DNA of 64,000 bases from Cellvibrio fontiphilus (GCF_035317345.1 NZ_JAYKTU010000005.1), one strand, 5' to 3'; positions 27,328 through 36,639 are shown, numbered from the stretch's first letter. Notes: a model not told the origin generated them from the sequence alone. Numbers and translations: made by a program.

Positions 27328-28530
27328 GTGTCCTCTCCGTTATTTCGTCCGACAGCCCTCGGAATTTACCTGCTGTTTTTTATCGTCGGTATTGTTGGCG
27401 CCTTGGTTTTGCCTACTTTTAGCCTGTTCCTGGCTAAGGAAATTGGCGTGCGACCACTGCTGGTGGGCTTGGTATTTGGTGGAATCGCCCTCGCCAGTAT
27501 CGTGTACAACCACGGGATCGGCCAATGGTCTGACAGGCTCGCGGATCGTCGTCCTTTGGTGGTCAGTTTTTGTGTATTGGGATTTTTTGCCTGCGTGATT
27601 TTTGCGCTCTCACGCAATTATTGGTTGGTGGCAGTGACTGCAATCCTGCTATTCAGTTTATCTATGGTGTCCTTCGCGCAGATTATGGCCTACAGCCTGG
27701 ATTACGCCGAGGCGGAGATTCCCGTTGAACGCATTCCGTTATTTAATGCGATTATGAGGGCCCAAATTGCGTTTGCCTGGGTAGCTGGTCCACCCGCCGG
27801 TTTTTTGTTGGCGACTTATTTCAGTTTTACACTGAGTTATTTTGTTGCCTCAGTGTTGTATTTGCTGGTGGCGCTCTTGAGTTTTAAATTGTTACCGCGC
27901 CTTGAAAAAAAATCGGTGCAGAATGGCAACAAGGACGCTGGTTTGATGCTCCCGCCTCTGGCACCTGCGGTAAAACGTTCATTGTGGTTTTGTGTGCTGG
28001 CCTTTTCGCTGCTGTGGGGCGTGAACAACGCCTATCTGATTAGCTTACCGATTCATTTGAAAGACAATCTGCAGATTGAGGCCCATTGGATGGGCTGGCT
28101 GATGGGGACTACTGCGGTACTGGAAGTACCATTTATGTTGCTTGCCGGGCACTACGCCAGCCGTTTTCGGCTGCTCAATCTTATTCGCTGTGCTGGTATT
28201 GCCGCGCTGTGTTTGTTTGTTGGGGTATATCTTGCGACTAAGCTGTGGCATCTGTTTTTGCTGCAGTTATTTAATGCGATTTTTATTGGTTTGTTAGCTG
28301 GTGTGGGGGTGTCGGTTATTCAGACGCTTATGCCGGGACGTGCTGGTAGTGCGTCAGCGCTTTATACCAACTCTACTCATCTAGGGAATTTATTCAGCAG
28401 TTTATTGGTGGGAGTGGTGGCCGATTATTTTGGTTATCATCAGGTGTTTATGGTAAATGTTGTTTTAGTGTTAATCGCAATTTGGGCATTCGCTCAGGTG
28501 AAATCGGCGAGTGAATTAACACCGGTCTAA
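27328..28530 (+). CDS. MFS sugar-efflux transporter, SetA/SotA type
   Basis: 400 residues, GTG start at 27328, twelve membrane helices. The A-motif-like loop GQWSDRLADRRPLVV lies after helix 2 and GPPAGFLLA in helix 5, which point to the SET family of sugar or IPTG exporters (SetA, SetB). The family exports glucose, lactose or arabinose analogues and can relieve sugar-phosphate stress. The substrate is not known here. Its stop overlaps that of the convergent gene at 28527 by four bases. Confidence 0.85.
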   Translation: MSSPLFRPTALGIYLLFFIVGIVGALVLPTFSLFLAKEIGVRPLLVGLVFGGIALASIVYNHGIGQWSDRLADRRPLVVSFCVLGFFACVIFALSRNYWLVAVTAILLFSLSMVSFAQIMAYSLDYAEAEIPVERIPLFNAIMRAQIAFAWVAGPPAGFLLATYFSFTLSYFVASVLYLLVALLSFKLLPRLEKKSVQNGNKDAGLMLPPLAPAVKRSLWFCVLAFSLLWGVNNAYLISLPIHLKDNLQIEAHWMGWLMGTTAVLEVPFMLLAGHYASRFRLLNLIRCAGIAALCLFVGVYLATKLWHLFLLQLFNAIFIGLLAGVGVSVIQTLMPGRAGSASALYTNSTHLGNLFSSLLVGVVADYFGYHQVFMVNVVLVLIAIWAFAQVKSASELTPV

Positions 28531-29072
28531 TCTTCATCCTCATTAAGTAATTTTTCCAAATCCTCCACGCTCATCGCAAACAGGCGATGCCGCAATTCAC
28601 GCTCTATTAACGGCATAAGGCTGCCGAGTACCTCATCCACCAAGGCTTGTCGCGGTTTGTTGATTTTGTGTGCGATATGTTTGGTTGAGTTCAGTATTTT
28701 TTTGGCGGTTTCATATTCGAATAAAGGTGGTGGATTGTTGCCGTGTAAACGCTCGCGGATATGTTGTGGCAAAAAAGGGTTTTCACCGCTGGCTTTGGCA
28801 AGCGGGCGAGTTGTGTTTTGGGGCGTTTGCAGGGGTTTTGCCTGCATAAATGGCTGTTGGCGCTCCTGAGCTGGATCATCACCAAATAAGGATGTCTGGC
28901 CTGGCAGTACAGATGGGTTGTTGACCTGTATAGACTCGGGGGCGGGTGATTCTTCCTGAACACTTTGATCAATAGCCTGCAGGATGGGGATGTCATCCTC
29001 TTCCAAGAGCAGGCCTTTGATAGATTCAAGTTCTTGTAAAATTTCGGCTTTGGTTTTATTGCTATTGGCCAT
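28527..29072 (-). CDS. Conserved hypothetical protein next to holC
   Basis: 181 residues from an ATG at 29072 (the frame is open to 29126, inside holC). The N-terminus KAEILQELESIKGLLLEEDDIPILQAID is like a conserved pseudomonad protein found beside holC. The middle (about 50-110) is proline/glutamine-rich and disordered, and the C-terminal half has a basic helical part (LVDEVLGSLMPLIERELRHRLFAM), which is reminiscent of DNA-polymerase-associated or cell-division accessory proteins, but no function is assigned. Confidence 0.78.
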   Translation of the reverse strand: MANSNKTKAEILQELESIKGLLLEEDDIPILQAIDQSVQEESPAPESIQVNNPSVLPGQTSLFGDDPAQERQQPFMQAKPLQTPQNTTRPLAKASGENPFLPQHIRERLHGNNPPPLFEYETAKKILNSTKHIAHKINKPRQALVDEVLGSLMPLIERELRHRLFAMSVEDLEKLLNEDED

Positions 29073-29106
29073 AATATTTTTTACCTGATGCTTGCTGCCG
29101 GGTAAA

Positions 29107-29526
29107 TTACAGTTTGCGTGTTTCAATAGGATAGCCGCGCTGCTTGTAAAAACTGAACCTTTCGCGGCTGGTTTGCAGGCTCATTGGGTCCTGAATTACC
29201 ACTTCACTCAGGCGCTCAAAGCGACTGAAGTAGGCAGGTATGGTTTTGCTCAAGTTAAGCAATAAGCCCTGATGATCTCCAGTTTGATCATCGAAGGTAA
29301 TTTCTACCGGAGCTGGTTTACCGGCGTTAATCAGCTGGTGGGGTACAAAACTTTCTGGTTTGAATGTCCATAACAGCTGATCAAACTGATGGGCCTCTGC
29401 TTCTGTATCCATCGCCACCAGGATTCTCATGCCCATCCGCTGTACCTTGTCGATCAGGCGACACGCAAACAACCAGCGGGCTTCGCTGGTTGCTTCGGGC
29501 AATACATAAAAATCAATATGCGTCAT
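29107..29526 (-). CDS. holC: DNA polymerase III chi subunit
   Basis: 139 residues. Chi links the clamp loader (through psi) to the single-strand-binding protein at the replication fork. The family patterns are IDFYVLPEA, ACRLIDKVQRMGMRILVAMD, then FDQLLWTFKPESFVPHQL and a C-terminal RERFSFYKQRGYPIETRKL. The start overlaps the pepA stop by four bases, the usual pepA-holC coupling. Confidence 0.94.
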   Translation of the reverse strand: MTHIDFYVLPEATSEARWLFACRLIDKVQRMGMRILVAMDTEAEAHQFDQLLWTFKPESFVPHQLINAGKPAPVEITFDDQTGDHQGLLLNLSKTIPAYFSRFERLSEVVIQDPMSLQTSRERFSFYKQRGYPIETRKL

Positions 29527-31166
29527 TTGGTTTTGCTGGCGTCAATTTGATTCAACAGGAATTGCACCAGTAGCGGAACCGGGCGTCCCGTTGCGCCTTT
29601 TGCTCCGCCAGAGCGCCAGGCTGTACCGGCGATATCCAAATGTGCCCAGTCAAACTTTTTGGCAAAACGTGACAGGAAACAGGCCGCGGTAACACTGCCG
29701 GCTTCGCGGCCACCAATGTTAGCCATATCGGCAAAGTTGCTGTCCAGTTGCTTTTGGTACTCATCCCACAGCGGCATGTGCCAGGCTCGGTCTGCAGCTT
29801 CTTCGCCGGCAGCCAAGAGTGATTTGGCCAGTGTGTCGCTGTTACTGAATAGACCGGTAGCATGGTTGCCCAAAGCGATCACACAGGCGCCGGTCAGGGT
29901 GGCTATATCGATCACAGCTTTGGGTTTAAAGCGTTCGGTGTAGGTGAGGGCATCGCAAAGTACCAAGCGGCCTTCGGCATCTGTGTTTAAGATCTCGATG
30001 GTTTGGCCAGACATAGAGGTCACTATGTCTCCGGGTTTAGTGGCGCCACCGCTGGGCATGTTTTCGGTGGCCGCAATCACACCAACCACATTGATTGGAA
30101 GTTCCAGGTCTATCAGAGCTTGGAAAGCCCCGAGCACACTGGCAGCACCGCACATGTCATATTTCATTTCGTCCATGGCTGCGCCCGGCTTTAAGCTGAT
30201 GCCACCGGTATCAAAAGTAATGCCTTTACCTACCAGAGCAACCGGTGCTTGTTTTTGCCCTGCGCCCTTATATTCCAGCACTATCAACTTTGCCGGTTGA
30301 TCGCTGCCTGCGGCGACTGACAGGAAAGATCCCATACCCAATTCCTTGAGTTGTTTTTCTTCCAGCACATTCACGGTGAGTTTGTTGTGGCTGCGGCCCA
30401 GTTTTTTGGCTTGATCCGCGAGATAGGTGGGGGTGCAAATGTTGCCGGGTAAGTCCCCCAATTCTCTTGCCAGGTTGACGCCTTTGGCAATCGCTTGCCC
30501 TAAAATCAGCCCTTTATTTGCTGCAGCAACTTCTGCTTTGTTGGCAGAAAAGGTGACTTTTTTTAATTGAAGGCTTATTTCAGCAGGTTTGCTTTTGAGT
30601 TTGTCGGCGCGATAGTCCAGTTGGCTCAGCTGTTCTGCTACCTGACGCGCTTGCCAGGACAGTGTTTGTTGATGCACAACCACATCGCTTAGGGCGAGGA
30701 TTAAATCTTTACAGGGGGTAGCACGCAGCGCATCGGCGATTTTCTGTACGGCTTTGCGATAGTTATCTGCAGTTACCGCACCTTCCTTTGTCGCTCCCAA
30801 GCCCAGAACCAACAGGCGTTCAGCGGCAATACCTTGCGGGTTTAACAGTAATAAGGTTTGCCCGGCTTTTGCCTGAAAGTTTTCACGTTTAAGCAGTGCT
30901 TCCAATTGTTGTGCATCGGCAGCATTAATTGCATTGCCGGCAGTGGTTAGTTTCAAGCCTTCGTAACAGCCAATAACCAAGCAATCAGAGTTTTGCGTAA
31001 CGGGGTCAAGCGTTTTGCTAGTGAATTGAATCAGGTTGTTTTTTGCGCTGGTTTTCGCCTGCTGATTTGTAGTTTTGCCCAGGCTTTTGGAGCCTGTGTT
31101 TTCAGTACTTTTGGTGACGGTTTTTTTGGGGGTAGTTTTCTTGGAGGTACTTTTAGCGGAAGTCAT
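29523..31166 (-). CDS. pepA: Leucyl aminopeptidase PepA with basic N-terminal extension
   Basis: 547 residues, about 45 more than usual. Residues 1-43 are an extra segment rich in Lys, Thr and Ser (TSKKTTPKKTVTKS); the family alignment starts near LIQFTSKTLDP. The catalytic domain has two metal sites: GKGITFDTGGISLKPGA with the Lys and Asp ligands, and NTDAEGRLVLCDAL. PepA removes N-terminal leucine and other residues, and in E. coli it is also a DNA-binding accessory protein in Xer recombination and carAB control. First gene of pepA-holC-hypothetical. It lies divergent from lptF. Confidence 0.95.
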   Translation of the reverse strand: MTSAKSTSKKTTPKKTVTKSTENTGSKSLGKTTNQQAKTSAKNNLIQFTSKTLDPVTQNSDCLVIGCYEGLKLTTAGNAINAADAQQLEALLKRENFQAKAGQTLLLLNPQGIAAERLLVLGLGATKEGAVTADNYRKAVQKIADALRATPCKDLILALSDVVVHQQTLSWQARQVAEQLSQLDYRADKLKSKPAEISLQLKKVTFSANKAEVAAANKGLILGQAIAKGVNLARELGDLPGNICTPTYLADQAKKLGRSHNKLTVNVLEEKQLKELGMGSFLSVAAGSDQPAKLIVLEYKGAGQKQAPVALVGKGITFDTGGISLKPGAAMDEMKYDMCGAASVLGAFQALIDLELPINVVGVIAATENMPSGGATKPGDIVTSMSGQTIEILNTDAEGRLVLCDALTYTERFKPKAVIDIATLTGACVIALGNHATGLFSNSDTLAKSLLAAGEEAADRAWHMPLWDEYQKQLDSNFADMANIGGREAGSVTAACFLSRFAKKFDWAHLDIAGTAWRSGGAKGATGRPVPLLVQFLLNQIDASKTK

Positions 31167-31335
31167 AAGGTGTCCTTTATGGGTGCTAGGGCAATTGATA
31201 ATTCGCTCAAGACAAATCGGGCGCTGTGCGTGATAATGCCACAGTTTTTAGCGCTTATGGCGGCAAAATGTGGCATCTGCGGAACCTTGAAAAGAGGTTT
31301 GTGTCACTAGCCTGAAATCTTGCTACGACAAGGTT

Positions 31336-32472
31336 ATGCACAACGCCATGCTTACCGACAGGATTAGCCCATTGATTATTTTTCGATATCTCTCGCGTGA
31401 TTTATTGGTTACTGCGCTGGCTGTCAGTGCTGTGCTGTTAACCATTTTCCTCTCAGGTAAATTTGGTGATTACCTGGATGATGCCGCTGAAGGCAAACTT
31501 GCGGTAGATGTGTTGTTTACCATTATCACTTATCGCATGCCCAACTTGTTGGAATTGATATTGCCGCTTGGTTTTTATTTGGCGGTACTTCTGGCTTATG
31601 GGCGTATGTATATAGAAAGTGAGATGGTGGTTTTATCGGCGACGGGTATGAGCCAGTGGCAGCTGGTGCGCATGACTATGGTGCCTGCAATTATTGTCGC
31701 TGCGATTGTAGCTCTGTTCAGTTTTTGGTTGAGCCCCTTGGGTGCGCAAATGACCCAACAAGTACTGACCGAGCAGCGCAATCGCAGCGAGTTTGAAAGT
31801 CTGCAGCAGGGGCGATTTCAAGCCATAGGTCAAGGGCGCATCATGACCTACGTGCAACAAGTGAGTGAAGACAACAAGCTGCTGCAGAATGTATTTGTTG
31901 CCCAGCGTGATTCGCAATATGGCTCGACGATTGTTGTCGCACAAACTGGAACTCAAGCGTACAACCCCGAATATGGCCAGCGTTATCTTGTGTTGAATAA
32001 TGGATATCGCTACGAGGGTTTGCCGGGAACAAATGAATTCACCATCACCAGTTTTAGCGAGTGGGGCAGGTACTTACCGCCCACGACCAGCGCTGCTGAA
32101 ATTGAAAGTGAATCAGATGCAAAAACAACGGCGGCACTTTTTGCGGCGGACGATCTGGAAAGTAAAGCAACTTTGCAATGGCGGTTGTCCATGCCGCTTA
32201 TGGTGTTGATTGCCACTTTGTTTGCAGTGCCGTTAAGTAAAACTAACCCCCGGCAAGGGCGCTATCTAAAAATGCTGCCAGCAATTCTGATTTATATCTT
32301 TTACCTTGCTTTTTTAATTAATGCGCGCAGTGCGGTGGGCGAAGGTGATCTTGATTACCGCCTCGGCTTATGGGTAGTACATATTCCGTTTTTAGTACTG
32401 GGGCTGTTGATGCTCAATTGGCAGGCGTTATTCCTGTCGCGTGCCAAGGTAGTTGGAGGTTCTCGTGTCTAA
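31336..32472 (+). CDS. lptF: LPS export permease LptF
   Basis: 378 residues; the ATG at 31336 has AAGG just upstream (a second ATG lies at 31348). It is one of the two inner-membrane permeases of the LptB2FGC complex that extracts LPS and drives it to the outer membrane. Three membrane helices at each end flank a periplasmic beta-jellyroll (about 130-265), with FLSGKFGDYL and LELILPLGFYLAVLLAYGR as family blocks. lptG overlaps its end. The divergent pepA is also the neighbour in pseudomonads and E. coli. Confidence 0.95.
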   Translation: MHNAMLTDRISPLIIFRYLSRDLLVTALAVSAVLLTIFLSGKFGDYLDDAAEGKLAVDVLFTIITYRMPNLLELILPLGFYLAVLLAYGRMYIESEMVVLSATGMSQWQLVRMTMVPAIIVAAIVALFSFWLSPLGAQMTQQVLTEQRNRSEFESLQQGRFQAIGQGRIMTYVQQVSEDNKLLQNVFVAQRDSQYGSTIVVAQTGTQAYNPEYGQRYLVLNNGYRYEGLPGTNEFTITSFSEWGRYLPPTTSAAEIESESDAKTTAALFAADDLESKATLQWRLSMPLMVLIATLFAVPLSKTNPRQGRYLKMLPAILIYIFYLAFLINARSAVGEGDLDYRLGLWVVHIPFLVLGLLMLNWQALFLSRAKVVGGSRV

Positions 32473-33523
32473 AATCACCGCCTACATATCGCGCACCGTT
32501 TTTTATGCAATTGCAATGACCCTATTGGTTTTTATTGCGCTGGATTTTATTTTTGGCTTGATCGCCCAGCTGGAAAAAACATCTGGTGCCTATACAGCGC
32601 TGGAAGCTTTTTATTACATGTCGCTTACTGTACCGCGCCGGTTGTATGACCTTATTCCATACTCTTGTTTGATTGGTTGCCTTGCCGGACTTGGCCTGTT
32701 AGCTAGCAGTAGTGAGTTGGTGGTGGTTCGTGCTGCTGGAGTGTCGGTAAGGCGTATTACCTGGATTGCGCTGCGCCCGGCGATTATTTTTATTGCCCTA
32801 GCCTTGTTGCTCGGTGAGTTTGTTGCACCCTATACCGAGCAAATGGCAGATAACCGCCGGCATTATTTGAGATACAACACCACCCAGGCTGCACCACAAA
32901 ATATGTGGAATCGGGAAGGCAACGAATTTATGCATGTGAGTGCAGTTTTGCCTAATGGTGTTATCTATGGTTTGACGCGCTATAAGTTCGATGAGCAGCA
33001 GCAATTGCTCTCGGCAAGTTTCACCAAGCAGGCGCGATATGAAGATGGTTTTTGGCAGGAACAGGATGTTTCCATAACTCACATAACTGCCGATGGCTTG
33101 CGCAATGAGGTTATCGAGTCGCGTCGTTGGGACACACCGTTTACTCCCAACCTGTTCAATATTCTGGTGCTAAAACCGGAAGATTTGTCGATGCGTAACT
33201 TGCACTACTACACAAACTATTTGCATGAGCAAAACTTGTCAGCTGGAAATTACAGCTTGGCTTTTTGGCAAAAGGCCCTGCAGCCACTTGCTACGGCCAG
33301 TTTGGTGCTGATCGCCATTTCGTTTATTTTTGGCCCCTTGCGCAGTGTGACGATGGGGCAGCGTATTTTTACCGGAGTGGTATTCGGCGTTGTTTTTCTG
33401 TTATTGCAAAAATTACTCGGCCCATCAAGCCTGGTATTTGGGTTTCCACCGGTAATTGCGGTTTTGATTCCGATTAGCTTGTGTATCTTGTTGGGTTTGT
33501 ACTTGCTTAACAGGGCGCGCTGA
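32465..33523 (+). CDS. lptG: LPS export permease LptG
   Basis: 352 residues from a GTG at 32465, with GGAGG five bases upstream; this start overlaps lptF by eight bases. Partner permease of LptF. It has three N-terminal helices with LYDLIPYSCLIGCLAGLG, the periplasmic jellyroll, and three C-terminal helices with FIFGPLRSVTMGQRI. The overlap implies coupled synthesis of the two subunits. It is convergent with the RDD gene that ends at 33554. Confidence 0.95.
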   Translation: MSKITAYISRTVFYAIAMTLLVFIALDFIFGLIAQLEKTSGAYTALEAFYYMSLTVPRRLYDLIPYSCLIGCLAGLGLLASSSELVVVRAAGVSVRRITWIALRPAIIFIALALLLGEFVAPYTEQMADNRRHYLRYNTTQAAPQNMWNREGNEFMHVSAVLPNGVIYGLTRYKFDEQQQLLSASFTKQARYEDGFWQEQDVSITHITADGLRNEVIESRRWDTPFTPNLFNILVLKPEDLSMRNLHYYTNYLHEQNLSAGNYSLAFWQKALQPLATASLVLIAISFIFGPLRSVTMGQRIFTGVVFGVVFLLLQKLLGPSSLVFGFPPVIAVLIPISLCILLGLYLLNRAR

Positions 33524-33553
33524 TCGCGTTATGTTGATATTGCGTTTACTGAT

Positions 33554-34057
33554 TTATTTTTCGTTTTTTGCCAATAATAAAACCCGGGTCCTGCTTAGTT
33601 TGTCGTGTAATGTCTGGCGTTCCGGGTTGGTGTAAATAAGCCAATAACCTGCTCCGAAAAGTAACATGGACGCAGGTGCTAACACGCAGCGGGCAGCGGC
33701 TTGTTTTAGGCTGGGCAAATTCATCGACTGGCTGTCGAACATTTTGATTCGCCAGGTTTTCATACCAAGGGTTTGACCGGATTTACACCAGAAGTAACAA
33801 AAAAATAAACACAGCGTTAAGATCCAGCCAATAAAAACCAGAATTCCCCAATGCCCCCAACTAACTCGCTCTCCAGTTGCAGGTACACCATTGATCAATA
33901 GGTTGAGCCCGACAGTCAGAGCGCCATACAAAATGCTTACTGCCATCAGCAAAAGGCTGTCATAAACCATTGCTGCCAGCCTGCGTGCGAGGCTGGGTGC
34001 TTGGTATTGATCATTGGGTTGGGTGGTAGTTTTTGGAGTGGTCGCTGAGTTGGTCAT
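33554..34057 (-). CDS. RDD family membrane protein
   Basis: 167 residues from the ATG at 34057; an upstream in-frame ATG at 34147 lies inside the cyclase gene. The RDD domain starts with the RRLAAMVYDSLLLMAV segment (Arg and Asp of the name), has two further helices and the GQTLGMKTWRIKMFD motif. RDD proteins are small inner-membrane proteins, some acting as Na+/H+ antiporters, most unassigned. It follows the cyclase-FHA gene on the same strand. Confidence 0.83.
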   Translation of the reverse strand: MTNSATTPKTTTQPNDQYQAPSLARRLAAMVYDSLLLMAVSILYGALTVGLNLLINGVPATGERVSWGHWGILVFIGWILTLCLFFCYFWCKSGQTLGMKTWRIKMFDSQSMNLPSLKQAAARCVLAPASMLLFGAGYWLIYTNPERQTLHDKLSRTRVLLLAKNEK

Positions 34058-34122
34058 AGCGTTTTTGTGAGAAGCCTTTGGGAAGTTTTCGAACCGCGTA
34101 GGGTTTGGCTCGTTTAAAGGTA

Positions 34123-35019
34123 TTAAAGCGAAAAGTGAATTGCCCATTCGTGTTCACTGGTGAGTGTTTGGCCAAGTCCAATAAATCCTTTACCCTGCAA
34201 AGGAAGTTCTTCGCGGCGCAAATAAATGGGGGGTTGATCTTCCAGATAAACGTAAGTGCCATTGGTTGAGTGATCAACTAATACATATTTCCCGCGCCGA
34301 AATTCTATATGACAGTGTTCACGCGAAGCGAACTCGCTTTCGATGAGAAGTTGCGCTCTGTTGATATCGCGACCTATGGCGAAGGGCGCCTGTTCGGGTA
34401 GTAATAAAGTTGTCCCGTTCTTTAACTGCAATTGCAGCTGAAATTTTTCCGCAAAACCAGTGATGTCATCCAGTGGAACCACCATGGTAGCGCGGTTGTT
34501 GTTGCCCGTATGTTCCCACTGCAGGCGATAGATAACAGTCTCTTCCTGTTCTCCCTTGATATTGATCCGGTCGAACATCTGACAATCACGGCGCAGCTGT
34601 GGATTGAGAGCATCCACTGTTGCCTGGGTGATAACAATTTGATTGGCGCGGGCTATTTGTGCCACACAGGCGGCACCGTTGACCTGATCACCAAAGACAT
34701 CATCCGCAGTGATCAGCACCTCGCCATAAGCGATACCGATTCGTATACCCAGGTCTTTGAGGTGCGGCTCTTTAATCGCGCGAAGTTGAATGGCGATAGC
34801 GGCTTCACAGGCCTGATTGGCTTTGTCAAAGCGCGCCATGATCTCATCGCCGATGGTTTTCACCAGTGTGCCTTCGTGCACTATGGTGAGCGCCGTCATA
34901 AATTGCACGCACTCGTCAATAATCGCCTTGGCAGATTCATTGCCAAGGCGTTTGTACAGCGCTGAGCTGCCAGAAACATCGGCAAACATAATTGCTTGTG
35001 GTTGGCTGTATTGATTCAT
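34123..35019 (-). CDS. Class III nucleotide cyclase domain fused to FHA domain
   Basis: 298 residues. Residues about 8-160 are a class III cyclase homology domain: metal-binding Asp14 (MFADVSGSS) and Asp58 (VKTIGDEIM), Lys54 and Asp111 fit adenylyl specificity, and Asn114 is present. But Cys118 stands where the transition-state Arg (N-x-x-x-R) should be, so activity is doubtful. Residues about 205-290 are an FHA phosphopeptide-binding domain with GRD, SREH and STNGT. FHA domains bind phosphothreonine, suggesting control by Ser/Thr kinases. The protein is cytosolic, with no membrane segments. Confidence 0.87.
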   Translation of the reverse strand: MNQYSQPQAIMFADVSGSSALYKRLGNESAKAIIDECVQFMTALTIVHEGTLVKTIGDEIMARFDKANQACEAAIAIQLRAIKEPHLKDLGIRIGIAYGEVLITADDVFGDQVNGAACVAQIARANQIVITQATVDALNPQLRRDCQMFDRINIKGEQEETVIYRLQWEHTGNNNRATMVVPLDDITGFAEKFQLQLQLKNGTTLLLPEQAPFAIGRDINRAQLLIESEFASREHCHIEFRRGKYVLVDHSTNGTYVYLEDQPPIYLRREELPLQGKGFIGLGQTLTSEHEWAIHFSL

Positions 35020-35135
35020 GTTATGTCGATGGGGTGGCGAATACGGACGGGGGCAGGTAATGAATAATAGGCGCTTTGGCAGATCTGCGCAAAACCATTC
35101 CTGCTGGTGACGGTGAGGCGGTAAATTCCGGGCAT

Positions 35136-35170
35136 AAAAAAAGAGCTTACATTGTTGTAAGCTCTTTTTG
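35136..35170 (-). terminator. Terminator after tRNA-Leu
   Basis: A 13-bp perfect stem (35138-35150 with 35157-35169) and 6-base loop. On the minus strand it is followed by a T run, directly downstream of the tRNA. Confidence 0.9.
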
Positions 35171-35174
35171 GATT

Positions 35175-35261
35175 TGGTGCCAGTGGTCGGACTCGAACCG
35201 ACACGCTTTTAAGGGCGCCGGATTTTGAATCCGGTGCGTCTACCAATTCCGCCACACTGGC
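35175..35261 (-). tRNA. tRNA-Leu (CAA anticodon)
   Basis: 87 bases including encoded CCA. The acceptor stem GCCAGTG pairs with CACTGGC, the anticodon stem CCGGA/TCCGG encloses loop TTCAAAA with anticodon CAA (reads UUG), the variable arm is long as in leucine tRNAs, and the T arm has GGTTCGAGTCC. A sigma-70 promoter lies just upstream and a terminator just downstream, so it is a single-gene unit. Confidence 0.97.
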
Positions 35262-35272
35262 GAGTGGTGCGC

Positions 35273-35300
35273 ATTCTAATGATTTGAACTCTCCTGTCAA
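35273..35300 (-). promoter_or_regulatory. Sigma-70 promoter of tRNA-Leu
   Basis: On the minus strand TTGACA (35300-35295) and TAGAAT (35278-35273) are 16 bases apart, and transcription would start a few bases before the tRNA 5' end at 35261. The rest of the gap up to the queA start at 35530 holds only an imperfect-looking hairpin (35324-35330 with 35341-35347) that I cannot assign. Confidence 0.75.
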
Positions 35301-35529
35301 ACACTAATTTCAAAAATGATTTAAAACCGTCATTTGCCGAACGGTTTGGTTAAAAATTAGCTTTTCGTGATTGAAACTGTATCTGTGGCGACCTGGAACA
35401 TCGGCAAACCTCCCTAATTTAAACTTAACGCAAATTGGTATACCCTTGCGCCCACTTTTTGGCAGTCAGCCGATTCTTATTTGTCGTTCCAGTCTGGAAT
35501 TATCATTCAACCTTTTTAAGTGCCTTCCT

Positions 35530-36615
35530 ATGCGTCGCCAGGATTTTTATTACGATTTACCTGATGTCCTTATCGCCCGTATACCGGCTGCTGAGCGACG
35601 CGGTAGTCGCCTGCTGCAAATGGACGGTGTTACCGGCAAACTGCATCATGGCCAGTTTCCTGATCTTCTCAATCTGGTTGAGCCGGGTGATTTAATGGTG
35701 TTCAACAACACGCGGGTAATTCCTGCGCGTTTGTTTGGTCAGAAGACTTCCGGTGGCCAGGTCGAAATTTTAGTAGAGCGTGTCCTGGATAATCGCCGTG
35801 TGCTTGCCCATACGCGCGCCAGTAAGGCGCCAAAAGTGGGTTCGCAGGTGATTTTGCAAGACGGCACTCGCGTGCAATTGTCTGCCCGTCAGGATGCACT
35901 GTTTGAGTGGGAATTCCTGGGCGATGATCCGGTGCTGGAGGTGCTTGAGCGCATCGGGCATATGCCATTGCCACCTTATATTGATCGTGAAGATGTGGCC
36001 GCAGATCGCGAGCGTTACCAGACGGTTTACGGGGAAAAGCAAGGTGCAGTCGCTGCGCCTACCGCCGGTTTGCACTTTGATGAATTGATGCTGCAAGAGC
36101 TGCGTGCAAAGGGTGTGAATATCGCGTTTGTTACTCTGCATGTAGGTGCTGGTACGTTTCAAAACATGCGCGTCGATAATATCGCTGAACACCAGATGCA
36201 TTCTGAAATTATGGATGTATCGGCGGAGGTGTGTGAACTGGTCAGAGCGACCAAGGCGGCGGGTAAGCGGGTAATCGCCGTGGGTACTACCAGTGTGCGC
36301 AGTTTGGAATCCGCTGCGCAGGGCTTTGCTGATCCTGCTCAAAAGGGAGCGATTAATCCCTATCAGGGGGAAACTGACATTTTCATTTACCCTGGTTACC
36401 GTTTCCAGGTAGTGGATGCGCTGATCACCAATTTTCATTTGCCTGAATCCACTTTGATTATGCTGGTGTCTGCCTTTGCTGGTTATGGTTTTACTATGGC
36501 GGCTTATAAAGAGGCAGTAGCACAGCAGTACCGTTTTTTCAGTTATGGCGACGCCATGTTTATCACCCGCAATCCCGCCGCGCCCCAGCAGTTGGTTGGT
36601 CAGGCCCAGGCATAA
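35530..36615 (+). CDS. queA: S-adenosylmethionine:tRNA ribosyltransferase-isomerase
   Basis: 361 residues from the ATG at 35530, giving the standard start MRRQDFYYDLPDVLIAR; the frame is open further upstream without similarity. QueA makes epoxyqueuosine in tRNA from the ribosyl part of SAM. Signatures: VFNNTRVIPARLFG, PLPPYIDRE, YQTVYGEKQGAVAAPTAGLHF and GTTSVRSLES. First gene of the queA-tgt pair, with the tRNA-guanine transglycosylase gene 24 bases downstream. Confidence 0.96.
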   Translation: MRRQDFYYDLPDVLIARIPAAERRGSRLLQMDGVTGKLHHGQFPDLLNLVEPGDLMVFNNTRVIPARLFGQKTSGGQVEILVERVLDNRRVLAHTRASKAPKVGSQVILQDGTRVQLSARQDALFEWEFLGDDPVLEVLERIGHMPLPPYIDREDVAADRERYQTVYGEKQGAVAAPTAGLHFDELMLQELRAKGVNIAFVTLHVGAGTFQNMRVDNIAEHQMHSEIMDVSAEVCELVRATKAAGKRVIAVGTTSVRSLESAAQGFADPAQKGAINPYQGETDIFIYPGYRFQVVDALITNFHLPESTLIMLVSAFAGYGFTMAAYKEAVAQQYRFFSYGDAMFITRNPAAPQQLVGQAQA

Positions 36616-36639
36616 GTGCCCTACCTCAGAGAGAATATC

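Noticed and set aside
35016..35300. 94-residue open frame on the minus strand with a SKSGALKSVSVRVRPLAP-like segment
   Set aside because: It runs through tRNA-Leu and its promoter; this is a known translation artefact of leucine tRNA genes.
35770..36438. 222-residue open frame on the minus strand
   Set aside because: Antisense to queA, whose motifs are complete.
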